A stretch of 64,000 bases of DNA. Source: CAG-791 sp963593905. GTDB lineage: Bacteria > Bacillota > Clostridia > Lachnospirales > Lachnospiraceae. The translations under genes were made by a program, and so were the position numbers. Location: NCBI GenBank assembly GCA_963593905.1, contig CAVBBL010000001.1, forward strand, positions 1 to 64,000. Reading direction: 5' to 3'. Below the pieces are notes generated by a model. That model did no database searches, was not told the DNA's origin, and saw only the letters and a program-made list of their open reading frames with translations. Shown one piece after another: positions 27,396 to 35,749 of this stretch (within the stretch, counting starts at the first letter, position 1; each line of letters opens with the position of its first letter).

Positions 27396-28397
27396 ATGTC
27401 TTCCTGGGAACGTAAATTTTCAAAATATGCCATACCGAATCTTTCATTGGTCTTAATCGTGTGCTATGCAGTGGGGTATCTGCTGGAGAGGATTAACAGC
27501 ACATTCTTGAACTATCTGACATTGAATCCCTATGCGATCCTCCACGGACAGGTTTGGAGGATCATCACCTGGATTCTTGTGCCGCCTGATTCCAGCAATC
27601 TCTTCTTTATCGTCATCATGCTGCTTTTTTATTACTCGATTGGCACGGCTCTGGAGCGGGTATGGGGAGATTACAGGTATAATGTCTATCTTTTTTCCGG
27701 ATTTCTTTTTACGGTAGTAGCTGCCTTCGCGGCTATGGGACTTAGTTATCTGCTGCCCACCTGGCATCAGCTGGTGACCGCTTTCGGGTCGGAGTTATAC
27801 TTCATGCAGCTGGCTCTGTGCTTTTCTACCTATTATGTAAATATGTCTATCTTTTTGGCTTATGCGGTCACCTTCCCGGAGTCCAGAGTGCTTTTGATGT
27901 ACATTATTCCTGTAAAGGTGAAATGGCTGGGCGTTGCCTATGCGGTTATGCTGGTGGTGGAATTTTTTGCAGATTCCATGCCTAATAAGTGCGCTATAGC
28001 CGGATCTTTATTAAACTTCCTGCTCTTCTGGTTCCGCTCCCGTGATCTTCGTCGGTTTTCCCCTAAGGAAGTGAAGCGGAGGGCTGCTTTCCGCAGTGCC
28101 GTAAACGGAAGGGGGGCCGGTGCAGGGAGCGGTGCGCAGCACACGGCCCAGCGCACGGCCCAGCGAATGAACGGTCACTATCGTCCGGTAAAAGGAGCAG
28201 GACCGATGCACCGCTGTGCAGTCTGCGGACGTACGGAAGTGGACAATCCCAATCTGGAGTTTCGCTATTGCTCCAAGTGTGAAGGAAATTATGAATATTG
28301 CCAGGATCATATTTTCACGCATATCCATGTGAAGGGAAAGAGTGATCTGAAAAATGACGGCACAGTGAGAACTATTGATAACGAAACGGGAAAATGA
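27396..28397 (+). CDS. rhomboid-like membrane protein with C-terminal cysteine-rich tail
   Basis: A 333-residue protein with about six membrane segments in residues 15-225. GQVWRIITWILVP is the typical rhomboid loop L1 motif. The catalytic GxSG serine motif and membrane histidine of active rhomboid proteases are not seen, so it is probably an inactive relative. A Gln/Ala/Arg-rich linker follows and then a Cys/His cluster (CAVCG, CSKCEGNYEYC, H) that may bind zinc. The start at 27396 follows GGAG. Function unknown. Its stop codon lies inside a 10-bp direct repeat that flanks the downstream hairpin element. Confidence 0.75.
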   Translation: MSSWERKFSKYAIPNLSLVLIVCYAVGYLLERINSTFLNYLTLNPYAILHGQVWRIITWILVPPDSSNLFFIVIMLLFYYSIGTALERVWGDYRYNVYLFSGFLFTVVAAFAAMGLSYLLPTWHQLVTAFGSELYFMQLALCFSTYYVNMSIFLAYAVTFPESRVLLMYIIPVKVKWLGVAYAVMLVVEFFADSMPNKCAIAGSLLNFLLFWFRSRDLRRFSPKEVKRRAAFRSAVNGRGAGAGSGAQHTAQRTAQRMNGHYRPVKGAGPMHRCAVCGRTEVDNPNLEFRYCSKCEGNYEYCQDHIFTHIHVKGKSDLKNDGTVRTIDNETGK

Positions 28398-28536
28398 GGA
28401 TTAGTGTGAAAAATATGCCCGATGGCATATTTTTCGCACGGCTATTTGTTTCTATGAAACAAATAGCCCTGATGGCAGACGAGAATCTGAAATTCTCGTC
28501 GCCTCTTCGCAGCATAGCTGCTCAGAAATGAGGATT
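28392..28536 (+). repeat. divergent hairpin leader element A-B-C-D with RBS
   Basis: Same order as the other leaders but with different stem sequences. Hairpin A (28404-28439) has a 16-bp stem around CGAT. B (28440-28468) has a perfect 13-bp stem. C (28478-28500) pairs GACGAGAAT with ATTCTCGTC. D (28509-28521) pairs GCAGC with GCTGC. ATGAGGATTA occurs at both ends (28394 and 28528) and carries the RBS of the next gene. Confidence 0.85.
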
Positions 28537-28539
28537 AAA

Positions 28540-29298
28540 ATGGACAATACAGAAAGAGAACGTATTTTTCTTGAAAAACTGCAGAAGCTGGTGGCGGATG
28601 CAAAGAAAAATCACAATACGACTACAGAAGAAAAAATCAGGGAGGCCTTCGGAGAGCTGCAATTGACAGAGGAACAGGATACGCAGCTGCGTGCTTTTCT
28701 GTCTGCCTCCAAGATTGGTATCGACGAGACACTTTCCTATGAAGAATATCTGACAGAAGAGGAACATAATTATCTGGAGGATTATCTGGAAATTATTTCG
28801 TCCATAGAAAGACCGGATGAATCGGTCTTTGATGCCGTGAAGCTTTCCGCTATGGCCGGGGAACGGCAGGCACAGATGCGGCTGGCAGAATTGATGCTCT
28901 CCAATGTGGTGGATATCGCCAAACTCTATGTGGGACAGGATGTACTGATCGAGGATCTGATCGGCGCCGGCAATGAGGCGCTGACGAGAGGCGTTGCCAT
29001 GCTGGCACCCTTAGAGGGTCCCGGCGAGGTGGAAGGAACCTTAGGACGGATGATCATGGACGCCATGGAGGATCTGATCGCCGAGAACCTGGACGAAAAG
29101 GCAAAGAACAAAGAAGTGGAGGACAGAGTCAATCAGGTAGCCGAAAAGGCAAAGGAGCTTGCTGCCGCGCTGGGACGCAAGGTGACCGCGGAGGAGCTGG
29201 CCGGGGAAGGCGAGGTGGACCTTGCGCAGGTCAAAGAAGCAATCAGGCTATCCGGCGGCAAGATAGAAGAGCTGGATGGCAGTGACGTGGCACAGTGA
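28540..29298 (+). CDS. sigma-70-like protein lacking a clear DNA-binding region 4
   Basis: A 252-residue acidic protein. Residues about 115-150 (MRLAELMLSNVVDIAKLYVG, then LIEDLIGAGNEALTRGV) closely resemble sigma-70 region 2.1-2.2, the part that contacts RNA polymerase. A region 3-like helix with AAALGRKVTAEELAG follows. No region 4 helix-turn-helix is present and region 2.4 is degenerate. It may bind RNA polymerase without promoter recognition, or be a decayed sigma factor. The start at 28540 follows a GAGG RBS contributed by the hairpin leader. The next gene follows almost directly. Confidence 0.65.
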   Translation: MDNTERERIFLEKLQKLVADAKKNHNTTTEEKIREAFGELQLTEEQDTQLRAFLSASKIGIDETLSYEEYLTEEEHNYLEDYLEIISSIERPDESVFDAVKLSAMAGERQAQMRLAELMLSNVVDIAKLYVGQDVLIEDLIGAGNEALTRGVAMLAPLEGPGEVEGTLGRMIMDAMEDLIAENLDEKAKNKEVEDRVNQVAEKAKELAAALGRKVTAEELAGEGEVDLAQVKEAIRLSGGKIEELDGSDVAQ

Positions 29299-29324
29299 CG
29301 GATACGGAAAAAGAGGTGCAGGAT

Positions 29325-29762
29325 ATGCTGGAATATGCAGGATCCAATGAAAATTCTGATTTTAAATATGTGATGTTTGACCTTTCCACCATCTATGTGG
29401 GTGCTCTGTATACCTATCGGGATATGCTGGAAAATGAGATGGTGAATTTCAAACTGAAGACGATAATGGAACGTTATCTTTTAGAGGATATTTCTCCGGA
29501 AACTACCTTTGAAAGTCATTTCTATTACATGCAGCCGGGTGATTTCGCTTATAAAGTTTTCGACCAGCTGCGCACAAAGGTGAGAGTGAATGTACCGGTA
29601 TCAAGTGCTCTCTTTGGCAGCAAAGGCAGCGTTCGTTACAAGGAAAAAGTGATGAAACTGACGGATCTGGCTGCCATGTCACCTGCGCAAAAGCAGGCAC
29701 AGGGCATTTTGATCAGAGAAATCCAGATTTCCAAGCTGGGACTTATGACATTTACCGTATAA
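29325..29762 (+). CDS. conserved-looking hypothetical protein
   Basis: About 145 residues, no domain recognised, no membrane segment or signal. It is rich in charged and aromatic residues and looks soluble and folded. The ATG at 29325 has AGAGG at a good distance and is preferred. A GTG at 29295 overlapping the stop of the sigma-like gene is also possible and would give 155 residues. The close link to the sigma-like gene suggests a shared operon and perhaps a partner role, which is inference. A terminator follows at once. Confidence 0.6.
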   Translation: MLEYAGSNENSDFKYVMFDLSTIYVGALYTYRDMLENEMVNFKLKTIMERYLLEDISPETTFESHFYYMQPGDFAYKVFDQLRTKVRVNVPVSSALFGSKGSVRYKEKVMKLTDLAAMSPAQKQAQGILIREIQISKLGLMTFTV

Positions 29763-29779
29763 GGCATTTGACAGCAGTT

Positions 29780-29810
29780 GCCGCCCTCAGCTATACTGAA
29801 GGCGGCTTTT
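29780..29810 (+). terminator. terminator after the sigma-like operon
   Basis: GCCGCCCTCAG pairs with CTGAAGGCGGC with one mismatch and is followed by TTTT. Confidence 0.88.
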
Positions 29811-29871
29811 CTGATACCCGCTCGGGCAGTCATTTCTGAAATGTTCCTTCAATGGACATATGGTGTTTTCT

Positions 29872-30029
29872 GTTTGATTTCATGGCTTGGTTTCAAAGTT
29901 TTGATACATGGTTTTGATACGTAGTTTTGATTCATAGTTTAATTTCGTAGTTTTTGTTTCATCATTTGATTTCATAGCTTTTGTTTCATCATTTGATTTC
30001 ATAGTCTTGTTTTAAAGTTTTGTTTCATA
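29872..30029 (+). repeat. 13-bp tandem repeat with 27-bp higher-order unit upstream of recA
   Basis: About twelve degenerate units of the form TTTTGATTCATAG. In the middle a 27-bp unit (TTTTGTTTCATCATTTGATT plus TCATAGC) occurs twice. No coding potential is seen. Confidence 0.88.
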
Positions 30030-30085
30030 AATATTTTTTTTCATTTACATCGCTGCGTTAAATTTGAAAATTTCTGATTTCAGCA

Positions 30086-30113
30086 TTGCGATTTAAAGAA
30101 AGTATGTTATACT
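30086..30113 (+). promoter_or_regulatory. recA: recA promoter
   Basis: TTGCGA and TATACT with 16 bp between them, just upstream of the LexA box. Confidence 0.75.
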
Positions 30114-30123
30114 GAGTAATAAA

Positions 30124-30137
30124 CGAACACTTGTTCT
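30124..30137 (+). promoter_or_regulatory. LexA (SOS) box upstream of recA
   Basis: CGAACACTTGTTCT fits the Gram-positive SOS operator CGAAC-N4-GTTCG with one mismatch. It overlaps the expected transcription start, where LexA binding would block recA until DNA damage. Confidence 0.88.
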
Positions 30138-30154
30138 TGAACGGAGGTAAATCC

Positions 30155-31240
30155 ATGGGTATGGATCATGAGGAAAAATTAAAGGCATTGGATGCCGCTT
30201 TAGCACAGATCGAGAAACAGTACGGCAAGGGCGCTGTTATGAAGCTGGGAGATCCTTCCGCACAGATGAATGTGGAGACGATCCCCACCGGCTCTTTAAG
30301 CCTTGATATAGCATTGGGACTTGGTGGAATTCCCAAGGGAAGAATCGTTGAGATTTACGGACCGGAGTCTTCCGGTAAGACTACAGTGACTTTGCACATG
30401 ATCGCACAGGTACAGAAGAGAGGCGGCATTGCAGGATTTATCGATGCAGAGCATGCGCTGGATCCTGTCTACGCACGGAATATCGGCGTGGATATTGATA
30501 ATCTGTATATTTCTCAGCCGGACAGCGGTGAGCAGGCACTGGAGATCACAGAGACCATGGTGCGCTCCGGAGCTATTGATATCGTAGTCGTGGACTCCGT
30601 GGCAGCTTTGGTGCCTAAGGCGGAGATAGACGGTGAGATGGGGGACAGTCATGTGGGTCTGCAGGCACGCTTGATGTCCCAGGCCTTAAGAAAGCTCACA
30701 TCTGTCATCAGTAAGTCCAATTGCACTGTCGTGTTTATTAACCAGCTCCGTGAGAAAGTGGGTGTCATGTTCGGCAATCCGGAGACCACCACAGGCGGCC
30801 GTGCTCTTAAATTCTATTCCTCTGTGCGCCTTGACGTACGCCGAATCGAGCAGATAAAGCAAAGCGGCGAGGTTATCGGCAATCGCACCCGTGTCAAAGT
30901 TGTCAAAAATAAGATTGCACCGCCCTTTAAGGAAGCAGAATTTGATATCATGTTCGGCAAGGGAATTTCTTATGTAGGCGATGTTTTGGACCTGGCAACA
31001 GCAGTTAATATTGTAAATAAGAGCGGAGCGTGGTTTAATTACGAAGGAGACAAGATCGGACAGGGACGTGAGAATGCAAAGCAATACCTGACAGATCACC
31101 CGGATAAGCTGGCAGAGATCGACCGCAAGGTACGTGAACATTATGAGCTGGATCCGGAGGGAGCCTTTATCGCCCCCCAGACGGAGGAGACCGGGGCACC
31201 CGCGAAGGACACTAAGGAAACTAAAAACGGCAATGCCTAA
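30155..31240 (+). CDS. recA: recombinase A
   Basis: A 361-residue strand-exchange ATPase and SOS co-protease. Walker A is GPESSGKTT, and DNA-binding loop L2 is seen in MFGNPETTTGGRALKFY. Length and order are standard, with an acidic C-terminal tail. The start at 30155 follows ACGGAGG; a second ATG lies two codons on at 30161. Expression should be LexA-controlled through the box at 30124. No recX follows; a purine-pathway gene lies downstream instead. Confidence 0.98.
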   Translation: MGMDHEEKLKALDAALAQIEKQYGKGAVMKLGDPSAQMNVETIPTGSLSLDIALGLGGIPKGRIVEIYGPESSGKTTVTLHMIAQVQKRGGIAGFIDAEHALDPVYARNIGVDIDNLYISQPDSGEQALEITETMVRSGAIDIVVVDSVAALVPKAEIDGEMGDSHVGLQARLMSQALRKLTSVISKSNCTVVFINQLREKVGVMFGNPETTTGGRALKFYSSVRLDVRRIEQIKQSGEVIGNRTRVKVVKNKIAPPFKEAEFDIMFGKGISYVGDVLDLATAVNIVNKSGAWFNYEGDKIGQGRENAKQYLTDHPDKLAEIDRKVREHYELDPEGAFIAPQTEETGAPAKDTKETKNGNA

Positions 31241-31264
31241 GACGGCAGAAGGGAGCAGCGCAAG

Positions 31265-31984
31265 ATGACAGATCTGGAGCAGACACTGAGAACGACCAGT
31301 TATCCCGGCAGAGGAATCGTGATCGGAAGAAGTAGCGATGCCAGCAAGGCGGTAACAGCCTATTTTATCATGGGCAGAAGTGAGAACAGCCGCAATCGTG
31401 TTTTTGTAGAGGATGGGGATGGTATCCGCACCCAGGCCTTTGATCCTGCAAAGCTGGAGGATCCCAGTCTGATCATTTATGCGCCTGTCCGTGTCTATGG
31501 GAATAAGACCATTGTGACCAATGGCGATCAGACAGATACGATCTACGACGGTCTGGATCAGCAGCTCACCTTTGAACAGTCCCTGCGCAGCAGAGAATTC
31601 GAGCCTGATGCACCCAATTACACCCCTCGTATTTCCGGTGTCATGCATGTAGAAAATGGCACATATAATTATGCACTTTCTATCTTAAAGAGTGATGAGG
31701 GAGATCCTTCCTGCTGCCAGCGTTTTACCTTTGCCTATGAGAATCCCAAGGCGGGGGAGGGCAGATTTATCCATACCTATATGGGAGACGGCAATCCGCT
31801 GCCCAGCTTTTCCGGCGAGCCGGAAAAGGTCCATTTCGATGAGGCGTTCACCGATGATATTGACGTATTTGCTAAGCGAATCTGGGATTCTCTCAATGAG
31901 GATAATAAAGTGTCCCTGTTCGTTCGGTTTATAGACCTTGCCACCGGGACTTGGGAGAGCAGGATCATTAACAAGAATATATAA
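31265..31984 (+). CDS. IMP cyclohydrolase, PurO-like
   Basis: A 239-residue protein. SYPGRGIVIGRSSD near the start, YFIMGRSENSRNRVF and the C-terminal RFIDLATG match the PurO-type IMP cyclohydrolase family first known from archaea. It closes the ring of FAICAR to give IMP. The next gene encodes an AICAR transformylase domain without the usual cyclohydrolase half, so the two together replace the bifunctional PurH. The start has a GGAGC RBS. The gene begins 24 bp after recA and may be read with it. Confidence 0.85.
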   Translation: MTDLEQTLRTTSYPGRGIVIGRSSDASKAVTAYFIMGRSENSRNRVFVEDGDGIRTQAFDPAKLEDPSLIIYAPVRVYGNKTIVTNGDQTDTIYDGLDQQLTFEQSLRSREFEPDAPNYTPRISGVMHVENGTYNYALSILKSDEGDPSCCQRFTFAYENPKAGEGRFIHTYMGDGNPLPSFSGEPEKVHFDEAFTDDIDVFAKRIWDSLNEDNKVSLFVRFIDLATGTWESRIINKNI

Positions 31985-31990
31985 GGTATA

Positions 31991-32079
31991 GACATCATCC
32001 GTTTGAGATCACATCGGAGAATTCGCCTGCGCGAAATTCTCCTCGTGCTGCCGCGGTAAACCGCAGCATAGAAAGGAAA
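31991..32079 (+). repeat. hairpin leader element (B remnant, C, D, RBS)
   Basis: A short B remnant (GACATCATCC) is followed by GATCACATCGGAGAATTCGC and the rest of hairpin C, then D as TGCCGCGGTAAACCGCAGCA. The D stem carries changes relative to other copies, partly paired (CCGCGG). It ends in GAAAGG, the RBS of the gene at 32083. Confidence 0.9.
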
Positions 32080-32082
32080 AAT

Positions 32083-33261
32083 ATGAAGGAACTGGAATTA
32101 AAATACGGTTGTAACCCCAATCAGAAACCTTCCAGGGTTTATATGGACAATGGCACAGAGCTCCCTTTCACAGTAGTGAACGGGCGCCCCGGGTACATCA
32201 ATCTGCTGGATGCTTTTAATGGCTGGCAGTTGGTTCGGGAACTTAAGAGAGCCACCGGATATCCGGCCGCTACTTCTTTCAAACACGTATCCCCTGCAGG
32301 AGCAGCCATCGGTCTGCCGCTGACAGAGACAGAGGCAAAGATTTACTGGGTGGACGATTTGGGAGAGCTCACCCCCTTAGCCAGTGCCTATGCCAGAGCC
32401 AGAGGTGCAGATCGTATGAGCTCTTTCGGAGACTTTATTGCCCTTTCGGATTGCTGCGATGCCTGCACAGCCAAACTCATCGGCAGAGAGGTCTCTGATG
32501 GTGTGATCGCACCGGATTACACACCGGAGGCATTGGAAATTCTGAAAAAGAAGAAAAAGGGCGGCTATTGTGTGCTGCAGATCGATGCATCCTATGAGCC
32601 GGCTCCAGCAGAGCATAAGCAGGTTTTTGGTGTTACCTTTGAACAGGGACGCAATGAGCTGGTGATCGGAGAGGACTTCTTCTCCAATATCGTGACAGAG
32701 AATAAGGAACTGCCGGACAGTGCTAAGAGAGATTTGTCTATCGCCATGATTACTCTGAAGTACACCCAGTCCAATTCTGTTTGCTATGTAAAGGGCGGAC
32801 AGGCCATAGGTATCGGCGCAGGACAGCAGTCTCGTATTCACTGCACCAGACTGGCTGGCAGCAAGGCAGATAACTGGTACCTTCGTCAGTCACCGCAGGT
32901 GTTGAATCTTCCCTTTAAGGAAGGCATCCGAAGAGCAGATCGTGACAATGCCATCGATTTGTATATGGGTGACGAGTATATGGATGTACTGGCTGACGGC
33001 AAGTGGGAGAACATCTTTACCGAAAAGCCTGCAGTATTTACAACCGAGGAAAAGAAAGCATGGCTGGCAGGAAATACGGATGTTGCCCTTGGTTCCGATG
33101 CGTTCTTCCCCTTTGGAGATAACATCGAGCGAGCATTTCGCAGTGGTGTCAAATATGTGGCACAGCCCGGCGGCTCCGTGCGTGATGACAATGTCATCGA
33201 AGCCTGCAACAATCATAATATGGTCATGAGCTTTACCGGTATTCGTTTATTCCACCATTAA
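32083..33261 (+). CDS. stand-alone AICAR transformylase (PurH C-terminal-type domain)
   Basis: A 392-residue protein that transfers a formyl group to AICAR in purine synthesis. It begins MKELELKYGCNPNQKPSRVY, has SFKHVSPAGAAIG (the Lys-His catalytic pair of the transformylase) and ends with QPGGSVRDDNVIEACNNHNM, matching the transformylase half of PurH. The N-terminal cyclohydrolase half of bifunctional PurH is absent; that job is probably done by the PurO-like protein just upstream. The RBS GAAAGG is supplied by the hairpin leader. Confidence 0.93.
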   Translation: MKELELKYGCNPNQKPSRVYMDNGTELPFTVVNGRPGYINLLDAFNGWQLVRELKRATGYPAATSFKHVSPAGAAIGLPLTETEAKIYWVDDLGELTPLASAYARARGADRMSSFGDFIALSDCCDACTAKLIGREVSDGVIAPDYTPEALEILKKKKKGGYCVLQIDASYEPAPAEHKQVFGVTFEQGRNELVIGEDFFSNIVTENKELPDSAKRDLSIAMITLKYTQSNSVCYVKGGQAIGIGAGQQSRIHCTRLAGSKADNWYLRQSPQVLNLPFKEGIRRADRDNAIDLYMGDEYMDVLADGKWENIFTEKPAVFTTEEKKAWLAGNTDVALGSDAFFPFGDNIERAFRSGVKYVAQPGGSVRDDNVIEACNNHNMVMSFTGIRLFHH

Positions 33262-33269
33262 GAAGTTGG

Positions 33270-33440
33270 TGAGAGAACGTAATTAAAGAAATTAATTTAG
33301 GGGCTTAAAGTAAGGAAACTAATTAAAGAATTTAATTATGGGACTTAATTAAAGAACATAATTTAAAGAACTTAATTTAAAGGACTTAATCAAAGAACCT
33401 AATTAGAAAACTTGATTACAGAACTTAATTGAAGAACTGT
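33270..33440 (+). repeat. 15-17-bp tandem repeat between the transformylase gene and maf
   Basis: Roughly ten degenerate units based on CTTAATTAAAGAA fill the spacer almost to the start codon of maf. No canonical AGGAGG is present; GAAGA-type sequences inside the repeat are the only RBS candidates. Confidence 0.85.
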
Positions 33441-33448
33441 TTGAAGAT

Positions 33449-34096
33449 ATGAAGAAATTGATTTTAGCCTCGGCGTCTCCCAGACGCCGGGAGTTATTGC
33501 AGCAGGCCGGCTATGCGTTTCAGATACTTCCCGCCAAGGGGGAGGAGGTTATTCATAGTCAGGAGCCTGCACAGATCGTGAAAGAACTTTCGGCCGGAAA
33601 GGCGGCAGAGATAGCCAAAAGGATTCAAGAGGGAGAATTGCCGGCGGATGACTATGTGGTTCTGGGTGCAGATACCATTGTGGTTATGGACGGCGCCGTT
33701 TTGGGAAAGCCCCGAGATGAGCAGGAAGCGTTTTGTATGCTCACAGCTTTGCAGGGGCGGACACATCAGGTATATACCGGTGTGACGATGCAGGAGATAC
33801 ACGGTACAGATTGTTCTGACAAAAGTAAGGAGAAGGAAGGAGAGATGGAAATGTCTCCCCTTTCTTTTGCTGTTTGTACTGAAGTGGACTTTTCACCGGC
33901 ATCCGCTGAGGAGATTCACAGATACATCGCTACCGGTGAGCCCATGGATAAGGCAGGGGCCTATGGGATTCAAGGTGCGGCAGCAGTTTTTATTCGGGGA
34001 ATCAAGGGAGATTACGCGAACGTCGTGGGATTGCCTCTTCATTCGGTATATGAGGCACTTTCACGCTTTGGAATCCAACCATCCTTTGTAAAGTGA
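33449..34096 (+). CDS. maf: Maf-family nucleoside triphosphate pyrophosphatase
   Basis: A 215-residue house-cleaning pyrophosphatase that hydrolyses non-canonical or excess pyrimidine nucleotides. It starts LILASASPRRRELL, the Maf signature, with GADTIVVMDGAVLGKP and DKAGAYGIQG further on. A short insert near residues 118-135 is rich in Lys and Glu (SDKSKEKEGE). The RBS is weak and lies within the tandem repeat upstream. A small gap separates it from the next gene, so the two may be co-transcribed. Confidence 0.92.
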   Translation: MKKLILASASPRRRELLQQAGYAFQILPAKGEEVIHSQEPAQIVKELSAGKAAEIAKRIQEGELPADDYVVLGADTIVVMDGAVLGKPRDEQEAFCMLTALQGRTHQVYTGVTMQEIHGTDCSDKSKEKEGEMEMSPLSFAVCTEVDFSPASAEEIHRYIATGEPMDKAGAYGIQGAAAVFIRGIKGDYANVVGLPLHSVYEALSRFGIQPSFVK

Positions 34097-34119
34097 CAAT
34101 TTATAACACCTGAGGTATA

Positions 34120-34983
34120 ATGAGCTCCATGAGTATTTTTGAAGTGATAGGAAATCTTTTGCAGTCCAAAGTGATACAGGGATTGATCTATGCCGGCGTG
34201 ACGGCTTTGATTTTGTCCATCGCACAGAAAGCTTTCTCCAATGTGAAGAAGCGTAAAAACAATGTGCATGTAGGGTTTATACAGGGCATAGTAGAGGCAG
34301 TCATTGTTATCGTCGGTCTGCTGCGCATTATTAGTCTTTCTGCAGAAGCAGAAAAATTCTATAATACCATTGTCCTCTCCAGTTCGGTGATTGTGGTGGT
34401 GATGGGCTTTATTTTTCAGGAGGGAATGAAAAATATCGTCCATGGATTCTTTATATCCCTGTATCGCCCCTTTGATGTAGGGGATTGGATCGAGGCTACA
34501 GTGGACGGCAGACAGATTACGGGATATGTAGAGTCTATGACGTTGCGGCATACCGTTGTGCGCAATTTTTACAACGGATCTCTGGATATCATTCCCAATT
34601 CCGTTTTGGATACCACATTGATCGAAAATGCCAATTCCGGTGAGGAAAAGGTGAATTCCAAACTGATCGAGGTGGAGATCACCTATGAATCTGATCTGCA
34701 AAAAGCCAAAAATATTCTGTCGGATATAGTGCTTTCTCATCCGGATTATCTGGATACTCGTCCGCAGGAGCAGAAAGGAAGTCCCCTTTCTGTTTTTATA
34801 GGCTCCCTGGCTTCGGATGGCATTCTGTTACAGATTCGTTTCTGCGCGGCGACCATAGAGGCATGCAACAATGCATGTTCCGATGTGAGAGAGCAGATTT
34901 GTCTGCGCTTTCCAAAGGAGGGTGTGGATATTGCATATACCCATCTGCAGGTGTTGGGAGAAGTTACCGTACAGAGTAAGTAG
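34120..34983 (+). CDS. MscS-type mechanosensitive channel protein
   Basis: A 287-residue membrane protein. Three hydrophobic segments lie near residues 14-32, 53-70 and 80-105. The beta domain motif RPFDVGDWIEATVDG and then IPNSVLDTTLIENAN match the MscS family, which opens to release solutes under osmotic shock. The RBS is TGAGG. An alternative ATG lies three codons later. A full hairpin leader element begins immediately after the stop codon. Confidence 0.9.
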   Translation: MSSMSIFEVIGNLLQSKVIQGLIYAGVTALILSIAQKAFSNVKKRKNNVHVGFIQGIVEAVIVIVGLLRIISLSAEAEKFYNTIVLSSSVIVVVMGFIFQEGMKNIVHGFFISLYRPFDVGDWIEATVDGRQITGYVESMTLRHTVVRNFYNGSLDIIPNSVLDTTLIENANSGEEKVNSKLIEVEITYESDLQKAKNILSDIVLSHPDYLDTRPQEQKGSPLSVFIGSLASDGILLQIRFCAATIEACNNACSDVREQICLRFPKEGVDIAYTHLQVLGEVTVQSK

Positions 34984-35150
34984 CTGTCGCAGAAAGCTGC
35001 GGCTTTAAGAGGCTGATTTGCAGTAAATGCCTGTTGGCATTTGCTGCAAATCCCATGGATGACAAAATGTCATCTATGGGGAACGCATCGGAGAATTCGC
35101 CTGCGCGAATTCTCCTCACGTAACCGCAGACAGGCTGCGGTTTTAAGAGG
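34984..35150 (+). repeat. full hairpin leader element D-A-B-C-D with RBS
   Basis: First D: GTCGCAGAAAGCTGCGGC then TTTAAGAGG. Hairpin A (35015-35052) pairs GATTTGCAG and AAATGCC with their complements. B (35053-35079) pairs CCATGGATGACA with TGTCATCTATGG. C (35090-35115) has a perfect 11-bp stem. Second D (35122-35142) pairs AACCGCAG with CTGCGGTT. It ends in TTTAAGAGG, the RBS of ispF. D-plus-RBS is present at both ends. Confidence 0.9.
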
Positions 35151-35155
35151 TGGTT

Positions 35156-35704
35156 ATGAAAATAGGAACCGGCTATGATGTGCATCGGCTGGCGCAGGAT
35201 CGTAAGTTGATTCTGGGAGGCGTGGAAATTCCCTGGGAAAAGGGACTGCTTGGCCATTCGGATGCGGATGTGCTGCTGCATGCTATTATGGATGCCCTTT
35301 TGGGGGCAGCGGCTTTGGGTGATATCGGAAAGCTTTTTCCGGATTCAGATGATAAATATAAAGGGATTTCTTCCATTAAGCTGATGGAAGAGGTGAGAAA
35401 TGTGCTGGAAGAGCAGCATTTTCTTATAGAAAATGTGGATGCTACCGTGATCGCACAGGCACCAAAGCTGCGTCCTTATATCGATCAAATGAGAGAAAAT
35501 ATAGCTAAAGCTCTATGTGTGGACATATCGCAGGTCAGTGTGAAGGCCACCACAGAGGAGGGGCTTGGTTTTACAGGAACCGGAGAGGGAATGGCAGCGC
35601 AGGCGGTAGCTCTTCTTTCTTCTCCCATGGATTTAGGCAGCAGTCCGGTGTATCCGGAGCAGGCTTCGCCTTGTCAGAGCTGTCCGGGCTGTCGACAGAA
35701 CTAA
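35156..35704 (+). CDS. ispF: 2-C-methyl-D-erythritol 2,4-cyclodiphosphate synthase
   Basis: A 182-residue enzyme of the non-mevalonate isoprenoid pathway. KIGTGYDVHRL gives the metal-binding Asp and His, GHSDADVLLHAIMDALLGA is diagnostic, and FTGTGEGMAAQA closes the domain. The last 25 residues form a Cys/Pro/Ser-rich tail beyond the usual length of about 158. The start at 35156 has AAGAGG from the hairpin leader. A GTG at 35150 would overlap the RBS. Confidence 0.93.
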   Translation: MKIGTGYDVHRLAQDRKLILGGVEIPWEKGLLGHSDADVLLHAIMDALLGAAALGDIGKLFPDSDDKYKGISSIKLMEEVRNVLEEQHFLIENVDATVIAQAPKLRPYIDQMRENIAKALCVDISQVSVKATTEEGLGFTGTGEGMAAQAVALLSSPMDLGSSPVYPEQASPCQSCPGCRQN

Positions 35705-35749
35705 CAGACAGAAACAGGATAGCATCAGACACAGGACAGAGGCGGCAAA

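Noticed and set aside
29872..30029. CRISPR-like repeats before recA
   Set aside because: Short degenerate 13-bp units without spacers; simple tandem repeat.
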